From Aquicella lusitana (lineage in GTDB: Bacteria > Pseudomonadota > Gammaproteobacteria > DSM-16500), in contig NZ_LR699115.1 of assembly GCF_902459475.1 (NCBI RefSeq), positions 62,001 to 126,000 on the forward strand: DNA of 64,000 nucleotides, read 5' to 3'. The notes beneath the pieces were generated by a model. That model ran no database searches. It worked only from the letters and a program-made list of their open reading frames with translations, and was not told the origin of the DNA. Both the position numbers and the translations under genes were made by a program. Shown here piece after piece: positions 58,415 to 64,000 of this stretch; position 1 is the first letter of the stretch, and each line of letters opens with the position of its first letter.

Positions 58415-59661
58415 CACTACTGTCCGGTGAACCAGATTAAAAATTGATCGTCCTTGGTAAAGCGCTATGATAGCGCGCTAAACACCACATTTAGCACCAA
58501 GGACGAACTGATGAAAGATACCGTTTTTCAACGATTATTAAAACCCGTTACAAAAAAATTAATGAAGGAATGTATAGAACGCTTTCGATCTGATCATCGT
58601 TATGAATCATTTAATACATTTGAACATTTAAAAACGATGATTTATGCACATATTAATGAAATTAAAAGCTTACGCACGTTAGAGGTTGCGATAAACAGTC
58701 AAAAAATTGGTATAAAAACGCAAGTAAAACGCTCGACCTTAAGTGATGCCAATCGAAAACGACCAGCCGAAAGTTTCTTTTGGATATTAGAACAGCTTAT
58801 GTCTTTGTTACCCAGGAAAAAACATAAAGAAATAAAAAAAGTAATCAGGATATTAGATAGTAGCCCGATACAGCTAAGAGGCCAAGGGTACGATGAGTGG
58901 TCAAAGCAATATGCGACTCGGCATATACAAGGATTAAAACTACATGTTGAATATGATTTAGGATTAGATTTGCCCTTAAGGATGAAGTTGAGTCATCCAA
59001 ATTGTAATGATGCGACGATGGGACAAAAATGGCCAATCCTTAAAAACACCCTTTATGTGTTTGATAAAGGTTACTACGATTACAATTGGTGGTGGAGCAT
59101 CAACAAAAGGCAGGCTTATTTTGTGACTCGATTAAAGAAGAATGCGGCCATTGTTATAGAAAGCCGGCAAAAAAATACTCGCGAACCCATCTTACAAGAT
59201 TGTCTTTTTAGAATTTCAAATAAAGTTCCACGTGGTGGAAAACGCATGGAATATAGCGAGACGCTGAGATATATAAGTGTAAAAAGGGAAGGAAAAACTC
59301 CTCTTATTTTGGTAACTAACTTGAAAGATTTACCAGCAGAAAATATTGCTAAGCTTTATAAAGCCCGATGGGAAATAGAGCTATTTTTTAAATGGATCAA
59401 GCAAAATCTTCGACTTAAAAAATTTCTGGGCCGATCTTCTAATGCGGTTAAAATTCAAATAGCAACAGCCTTGATTGCTTTTATATTGATACAGATATTT
59501 AAAAATGTTTCAAATGAGAAACGTTCATTACATCTCGTTTTAGTCTGGATCAGACATAATTTGCATGTTGCAGAATATCGCAATAGACAATACAAGCCTC
59601 CTATTTATTTAATTTCAAGGAGGCCTGTTTATTTATGATACAGGTTCACCGGACAGTAGTG
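58415..59661 (+). mobile_element. IS4-family insertion sequence, complete
   Basis: 1247 bp with perfect 19-bp terminal inverted repeats (CACTACTGTCCGGTGAACC at 58415-58433 and its complement at 59643-59661). The flanks carry a ten-base direct repeat CGCTGCGCTC (58405-58414 and 59662-59671), the target-site duplication. One transposase gene lies inside. Ends, duplication and gene are all intact, so recent insertion is likely. Confidence 0.92.
58511..59638 (+). CDS. IS4-family DDE transposase
   Basis: 375 residues from the ATG at 58511 (AAGGA upstream; an in-frame ATG at 58454 is possible). An N-terminal DUF4372-like part (TVFQRLLKPVTKKLMKECI, FEHLKTMIYAHI) is followed by the catalytic domain: first Asp in RILDSSPI, second in VFDKGYYDY, and the complete Y(2)R(3)E(6)K signature in YKARWEIELFFKWIK. 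It cuts and joins the ends of its element. No damage is seen. Confidence 0.93.
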   Translation: MKDTVFQRLLKPVTKKLMKECIERFRSDHRYESFNTFEHLKTMIYAHINEIKSLRTLEVAINSQKIGIKTQVKRSTLSDANRKRPAESFFWILEQLMSLLPRKKHKEIKKVIRILDSSPIQLRGQGYDEWSKQYATRHIQGLKLHVEYDLGLDLPLRMKLSHPNCNDATMGQKWPILKNTLYVFDKGYYDYNWWWSINKRQAYFVTRLKKNAAIVIESRQKNTREPILQDCLFRISNKVPRGGKRMEYSETLRYISVKREGKTPLILVTNLKDLPAENIAKLYKARWEIELFFKWIKQNLRLKKFLGRSSNAVKIQIATALIAFILIQIFKNVSNEKRSLHLVLVWIRHNLHVAEYRNRQYKPPIYLISRRPVYL

Positions 59662-59725
59662 CGCTGCGCTCAGGATGACAGCGGTTTCTGTAGAATCTTC
59701 ACATGTAAATATAACAGGAGAAAAA

Positions 59726-60244
59726 ATGAAAGCTTTTTCTGGGACAGTAATGACTGCATTTTTGACATTCAGTGCAACGGTGGCAGCAGCTTCACCTGCT
59801 GCAGTGAGTAAGGCTTCCTGCAATAAACTGGCCGATACTACGCAGCCTTTTATTTTGGTTTTAAACAGTAATGATGACTTGATCGAAAGTATTAGCCAAT
59901 GTGCTAAGGATGCGCAATTGATGGCCGCTTCAGTGAGTGGGCTTGGGCAACTACATAACCCTGTTTTGGCTTATTTTAGCAGCGATCCCAAAGCCAAGCC
60001 AACGGTTACGCCTTTGCGGGGATTTTATGAACTGGTAAGTATCAATGGTAATATTACTAATAATGATAATAAATATTATACTCATCTCCATGCTGCGTTG
60101 GCGGACAAGCAATTTCGTGGTATTGCAGGCCATGTTAATTCTGCAAAAGTTGGTTTAACGGCAGAAATTACCATCATCCCTTTTTCATCTTCTGTGCAAA
60201 GAACGGTGGATCCTAAAACAGGATTCGGTCCTATTTTGCACTAA
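59726..60244 (+). CDS. Exported PPC/DUF296-domain protein
   Basis: 172 residues from the ATG at 59726, with AGGAG upstream. A signal peptide (MKAFSGTVMTAFLTFSATVA) precedes a PPC (DUF296) domain: PFILVLNSNDDLIESI, SVSGLGQLHNPVLAYF, HLHAALADKQFRGIAGHVNSA and GLTAEITI. PPC domains occur mostly in cytoplasmic proteins; an exported form is unusual. Its upstream region was disrupted 55 bases before the start by the insertion sequence, so its promoter is now unclear. Confidence 0.78.
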   Translation: MKAFSGTVMTAFLTFSATVAAASPAAVSKASCNKLADTTQPFILVLNSNDDLIESISQCAKDAQLMAASVSGLGQLHNPVLAYFSSDPKAKPTVTPLRGFYELVSINGNITNNDNKYYTHLHAALADKQFRGIAGHVNSAKVGLTAEITIIPFSSSVQRTVDPKTGFGPILH

Positions 60245-60273
60245 GGGTAACCGGGTAGCAGATCCAGCAGCAG

Positions 60274-60306
60274 ATTTCCCGCTCTGAAATTGCAGGAGCG
60301 GGAAAT
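60274..60306. terminator. Hairpin between convergent genes
   Basis: ATTTCCCGCTC (60274-60284) pairs with GAGCGGGAAAT (60296-60306). It stands between the PPC-domain gene and the convergent LysE gene. Confidence 0.7.
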
Positions 60307-60320
60307 TTCAATGGAAGCAT

Positions 60321-60950
60321 TTACTTCTTTACAAAGGCCAATGCAACTCCAAATCCGATAAGGAATACACCCATCGTTTTTTCTATATATTTTTCAATTT
60401 TATTAAGTAATCTTAAAACACGCCGATGGGATAATAGGATGGTCAAGCAGCAAAACCATGCGGTAATGATAATGAACATTTCTATCGCGTATACTAACTC
60501 CCACCCCAGCGATGTTTCTGGTTTGATGATGAGTGTAAAGAGGGCTAGGAAAAATAACGTCGCTTTAGGGTTGAGTAAGTTGCAGAAAAATCCTTGCCTG
60601 AAAGCAATCAGCTCAGACATTTTTGTTTTTTGTATGGAACCGGATTGCGGGGCGACGCTGGTATCTGCATGCCTTGCTAACAAGGCGTTAATGCCCAGAT
60701 AAATTAAATAAGCTGCTCCTATAAACTTAATGATGCTAAAAAGCAAAATCGATTGCGATATGATGACGGCCAATCCTAATACACAATAAGTGATATGCAC
60801 TAAAATGGCACTTCCTATGCCCAGGGAGGTAAAAATCCCCATGCGGCGAGAATGCAGGATAGTGTTCTTGGTGACTAATGCGAAATCAGGGCCAGGTAAC
60901 ATGGCGGAGAGCAACATTAATAATCCAATGGTAACAAATTGTGTAAGCAT
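60321..60950 (-). CDS. LysE-family amino-acid exporter
   Basis: 209 residues with about six helices. The family opening FVTIGLLMLLSAMLPGPDFALVTKN, then GIGSAILVHITYCVLGLA, IKFIGAAYLIYLGINAL and FRQGFFCNLLNPKATLFFLALF are the standard RhtB/LysE blocks. It exports amino acids; the substrate is unknown. Confidence 0.9.
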   Translation of the reverse strand: MLTQFVTIGLLMLLSAMLPGPDFALVTKNTILHSRRMGIFTSLGIGSAILVHITYCVLGLAVIISQSILLFSIIKFIGAAYLIYLGINALLARHADTSVAPQSGSIQKTKMSELIAFRQGFFCNLLNPKATLFFLALFTLIIKPETSLGWELVYAIEMFIIITAWFCCLTILLSHRRVLRLLNKIEKYIEKTMGVFLIGFGVALAFVKK

Positions 60951-61011
60951 AAGAGTAAGTCAGTTTAAAATGTCAATAATATACTATTAGACAATAGTGA
61001 TGGTTAAAAAT

Positions 61012-61035
61012 ATCCCGGCTTAATAAAGCCGGGAT
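61012..61035 (-). terminator. Rho-independent terminator
   Basis: ATCCCGGCTT/AAGCCGGGAT with a four-base loop, followed on the minus strand by ATTTTTAA. It ends the secreted protein gene that lies at 61091-61798. Confidence 0.8.
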
Positions 61036-61090
61036 GGCAAGATATAGAATATTTTTATTTGATTTACTTAAAATGTGCATCGTCCGGATT

Positions 61091-61798
61091 TTATTTTTTT
61101 GTAAAAATAATTGAACCATCATCCATCAATGCTATACAAGTTCCTACGTAAAAAACTCCTCTCGGTTTTGGGTTGGTGATTTGCTTCTTCTGAGGATCAT
61201 ATTTAAAGCTGTATTGACCATAGGAAAGTATTTCACTGCCATCAGGATTTTTTATCGCACGATAAACGTCTGGTTGACTGTAATAGCAATGATTCCCTCT
61301 GTCATCTGAATAACTCGTAAGAACATTATATTCAATATCCGATGCTCCGCGCATGATAGCAATATTATATTTTGCACCTGAGGATTCCCAACGCCAGTTA
61401 CCTATGATGTCACTGACGGGCGGCATATGATTGGGATCATAAAATGTATATGTATTGTAACTAGAGGTTAGCTTAACGGAATATGCAATATCATCACGCG
61501 TGATGGTTTCGCCCGTGATACAAGTAAAGGTCGTATTCGATGTTACTTTACACATATCTGTCGCTGAGCGTCCGCCTGGAAAAGTGTAATCAATATGATA
61601 GTCTTGTCCCGGAGCGGAACTTTTTGTAATGTTTAATTTGTATGTATTAATACCATCGAAATAATCCCATTCTTGGATAAAAGGATCCGAAGAATTACCA
61701 TTCGCCAGATTCGCAGCAACCGACGTACTAGTACAGGTTGAATATAATATAAGCGCTGACATTGTTAATAATAGGCTATTTTTATTAAGTGCTGTCAT
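61091..61798 (-). CDS. Secreted hypothetical protein
   Basis: 235 residues. A signal peptide (LLLTMSALILYSTCTSTSVAA) could be cut after residue 29. The mature part carries four cysteines and the block SDIIGNWRWESSGAKYNIAIMRGA, which recalls a lipocalin-like opening, but I do not recognise a family. A terminator follows at 61012-61035. Function unknown. Confidence 0.65.
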   Translation of the reverse strand: MTALNKNSLLLTMSALILYSTCTSTSVAANLANGNSSDPFIQEWDYFDGINTYKLNITKSSAPGQDYHIDYTFPGGRSATDMCKVTSNTTFTCITGETITRDDIAYSVKLTSSYNTYTFYDPNHMPPVSDIIGNWRWESSGAKYNIAIMRGASDIEYNVLTSYSDDRGNHCYYSQPDVYRAIKNPDGSEILSYGQYSFKYDPQKKQITNPKPRGVFYVGTCIALMDDGSIIFTKK

Positions 61799-62041
61799 TG
61801 AAAGTCTCCATATAACCGTATGTTTATAAATGTTTTAAAATGTTAGATGCAAAATTGTGCAAATATAGCATAAAAAGCGATATCTTAATAGTTTAAAATG
61901 GGTGGCGGTAACTTGCCAAATATAAACATAGAGTTGCGCACAGAATTCGCTTTTTTGAAATTCATTCAACAACTTTGAAAGCCATGATAGTTATAATTTA
62001 TGGTATTCTATATGTAAGAAGACAACCGCAAGGAAGTCTAT

Positions 62042-62995
62042 ATGTGGAAAATATGGAGCAGATTTAGCAGATTTATATTACCCACATTAGTAATCTTTAG
62101 TATTAGCCTATCTGCGTTTGCTTGGGATAAAGGCATTTACCTGACGCAATACATGCTAGAAAAGCCGGAAAAATTGAATTATTTTCTCCGCGAAGCCAAA
62201 GCCACGGGCCTTAATGCATTTGTAATAGATCATGATTATTACAGCTCCCGTTATGCGCCTGCGATCGCCAAAGTTAAAGCGGCAGGTATTAAAGTTATCA
62301 CCCGGATTGTTGTGTTCGAAGATGGTGGGAATGCGAAACAAGTCCGGTCAAAGGCATATTGGGAAGAAAAATTTAAATTGGTTGAAGATGCAATTAAAGC
62401 GGGTTCCGATGTCATACAGCTTGACTATATTCGTTATAGCTCTAAGCAGCCTGCTAATCCACAGCATGCCAAGGATGTTTATGAAGTCATTAAATGGTTT
62501 AAAGCTAAAATAAACGCACATAACGTTCCAATGGAAATTGATATTTTTGGTGAAGTAAGTTACTACCCATCAATGCATATAGGCCAGGATCTTAAAATGT
62601 TTGCTGATAGTGTTGATGGCATGAATCCTATGGTTTATCCATCGCATTTTTGGCCTTATCAAAAGTATTCTGCCAACCCATACAAAACGGTTAATGACTC
62701 GTTAAATGCTTTATTAAAGCAATTTAATGGCAATCCACCATTTAAGGTTCACGCATTTATTGAAGCCGCGAATTATCATTATCTGAAAAAAACATCGAAT
62801 GCTGAAAAACAGAAATATTTATTGCAACAAATACGCGCTGTAGAAGATGCCAAAGGAGTTTCAGGTTGGTACGTATGGAGTGCAAATAATGTTTATGAGA
62901 ACTTATTTCATGTATTAAAAAATAATAAGACGAGACAAGCTGATTTTTCCCATACAAAAACAGCGCAAAATACTGGGAAAGATCTGGACTCTTAA
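62042..62995 (+). CDS. Exported glycoside-hydrolase-like protein (DUF4015)
   Basis: 317 residues. Signal peptide ending near residue 28 (FSISLSAFA). The DUF4015 barrel is shown by KGIYLTQYMLEKPEKLNYFL, LNAFVIDHDYYSS, DVIQLDYIRYSS, IDIFGEV, DGMNPMVYPSHF and VSGWYVWSANNVYEN. The Asp and Glu of LDYIRY and IFGEV are candidates for catalysis. This family is related to the glycosidase half of PgaB. It converges on a polysaccharide deacetylase gene with 17 bases between the stops. Confidence 0.82.
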   Translation: MWKIWSRFSRFILPTLVIFSISLSAFAWDKGIYLTQYMLEKPEKLNYFLREAKATGLNAFVIDHDYYSSRYAPAIAKVKAAGIKVITRIVVFEDGGNAKQVRSKAYWEEKFKLVEDAIKAGSDVIQLDYIRYSSKQPANPQHAKDVYEVIKWFKAKINAHNVPMEIDIFGEVSYYPSMHIGQDLKMFADSVDGMNPMVYPSHFWPYQKYSANPYKTVNDSLNALLKQFNGNPPFKVHAFIEAANYHYLKKTSNAEKQKYLLQQIRAVEDAKGVSGWYVWSANNVYENLFHVLKNNKTRQADFSHTKTAQNTGKDLDS

Positions 62996-63012
62996 CTCCA
63001 AACAGTGAGCAT

Positions 63013-63822
63013 TCATTCCTTTTTTGCATTCATAATACCTGGTTTTGCGGTTGCTCTATTTACAATGGATGCGAAAGTTTTCATTGATTGGCCTTCAATA
63101 ATCATAAACCGCGGTTGCGCCATGGGCCTGTAACTTCTGTTAGCGGTGCGAGCATCAATACTAAATGCCATGACATACCCAGCCTTTGCTGCTTCCTGCT
63201 CCAAATAATCATCATAAATTCCAAAAGGCCAAGCCAATAATGTAACTTTAGTTCCAAGTTTATCTTCCAATATTTTTTTGGAATTCACTAATTGTGTTTT
63301 TACCAATTTCTCATATTCCGAGGATGAAAGCCTTTTCTTTTCCTGTTTGAAGTTTGGATGCCAATAAGTATGTCCTTGAATATCGAAGAGCCCAGTTTGC
63401 CGTAATTCTTTTAGCTGCGCCCATGTCATTGCATTTTTTCCTTGTGAGATGGCATGAGGATAAATAAATAAGGTCACTGGAATATTATATTTTCGAACCA
63501 GAGGAAGCATGTAGGTATAGACGGATCGCCACCCGTCATCAGCAGTGATGACAACTGGTTTTGCAGGTAAAGATGCACGTGTTCCTCGCAAATATTCAAC
63601 AGCCTCTTGTAGAGGGATGACTGTAAATCCATTATCTCTTAACCATTTCAATTGGGCTTCGAATTTTTTTGGGCGCATATTCATGCTGCCTGGAATAGTG
63701 GGGTTGAAGTTGTGATAGCAGAGGATAGGGATGTTAAATGAATCGGCTGCAAAGGCTGTACCTGAAAGCAGAACACTAATAATTAAAAATAGGCAGGAGA
63801 AGAGATTCCTGAGACGTAACAT
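63013..63822 (-). CDS. Exported polysaccharide deacetylase
   Basis: 269 residues. Signal peptide to about residue 25 (FLIISVLLSGTAFAA). The NodB domain shows the metal pair TADDGWRS and HTYWH (H-x3-H), with LLAWPFGIYDD as motif 3. It removes acetyl groups from a GlcNAc-type polymer at the cell surface. The closest relative by layout is the deacetylase half of PgaB. It lies convergent with the DUF4015 gene. Upstream to the window end (63823-64000) I see AT-rich sequence only. Confidence 0.88.
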   Translation of the reverse strand: MLRLRNLFSCLFLIISVLLSGTAFAADSFNIPILCYHNFNPTIPGSMNMRPKKFEAQLKWLRDNGFTVIPLQEAVEYLRGTRASLPAKPVVITADDGWRSVYTYMLPLVRKYNIPVTLFIYPHAISQGKNAMTWAQLKELRQTGLFDIQGHTYWHPNFKQEKKRLSSSEYEKLVKTQLVNSKKILEDKLGTKVTLLAWPFGIYDDYLEQEAAKAGYVMAFSIDARTANRSYRPMAQPRFMIIEGQSMKTFASIVNRATAKPGIMNAKKE

Positions 63823-64000
63823 ATGTTATCCTCCGTGACATATACTTTATTCACGTCAACCCTTGATGTATTACTGTATTATCCTTCATAGTAGAAGTAT
63901 TGCATGATTATACAATAGGACAAAATAAATTTTGTATGGCAGGCCATCGGTTTGGAGTGCCGAAATGGAACCTAACAAGTAGTTCATTGTTCGATTTATC

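Noticed and set aside
63936-64000. Open frame MAGHRFGVPKWNL to the window end
   Set aside because: No ribosome site and only 21 codons are visible; may be chance.

Overview
The window looks like chromosomal DNA of a gammaproteobacterium. An assignment near Legionellales/Coxiellaceae is an inference from the gene repertoire (ArgR-linked arginine ABC transporter, exported MsrA and MsrB, Lhr helicase, a possible effector-like coiled-coil protein) and was not tested by any search. Nearly all genes are housekeeping or nutrient-related. I see no rRNA, tRNA, CRISPR array or prophage. One complete insertion sequence is present.

Layout. 1-5.5 kb: small membrane proteins (one with two fused DUF1328 units, one frameshifted), a threonine-aldolase-type enzyme, an EamA exporter, an amino-acid permease and a GNAT acetyltransferase. 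5.6-9.1 kb: argR divergent from an artPJQM-type ABC transporter, with a promoter carrying two ARG-box-like sites 21 bp apart. 9.1-15.8 kb: a 159-bp structured repeat, then a TPP riboswitch driving thiC-thiO-thiS-thiG-thiDE-thiF, six tightly packed genes. 15.8-21.5 kb: YeiH exporter, a probably leaderless ArsR-type regulator, an Old Yellow Enzyme, an isochorismatase-like hydrolase and mmsA-mmsB. 21.6-25.7 kb: an exported adenosine deaminase and ppsA. 26-31.5 kb: two ABC-F ATPases (YheS-like, Uup-like) around an unrecognised coiled-coil protein whose stop overlaps the uup start. 31.5-35.2 kb: ribD-ribE-ribBA-ribH on the minus strand behind an FMN riboswitch with a near-consensus promoter. 35.2-43.9 kb: AidB-like acyl-CoA dehydrogenase, YgjP-like metallopeptidase, a TVP38 / MerA-like reductase / CDP-alcohol transferase operon, CBS protein, msrB and msrA (divergent), and small proteins. 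44-46.5 kb: znuABC-type metal transporter. 47-52 kb: cNMP-binding protein, small proteins, Lon-like protease, M15 peptidase. 52-56.3 kb: lhr, split by one in-frame TAG. 56.6-64 kb: frameshifted class II glutamine amidotransferase, an IS4-family element inserted into a palindromic repeat, an exported PPC/DUF296 protein, a LysE exporter, and a glycoside-hydrolase-like protein convergent with a polysaccharide deacetylase.

How the parts fit. Three metabolic blocks carry readable control: arginine uptake by ArgR, thiamine synthesis by a TPP riboswitch, riboflavin synthesis by an FMN riboswitch. Both riboswitches lie ahead of a hairpin that covers the Shine-Dalgarno sequence of the first gene, which suggests control of translation initiation. 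Three genes look damaged by single small changes: two A-runs one base short and one Trp-like position read as TAG. These may be real decay, programmed or slippage-rescued expression, or sequencing error. The least explained items are the structured repeat (two copies), the coiled-coil gene fused by overlap to uup, and the tandem DUF1328 protein.
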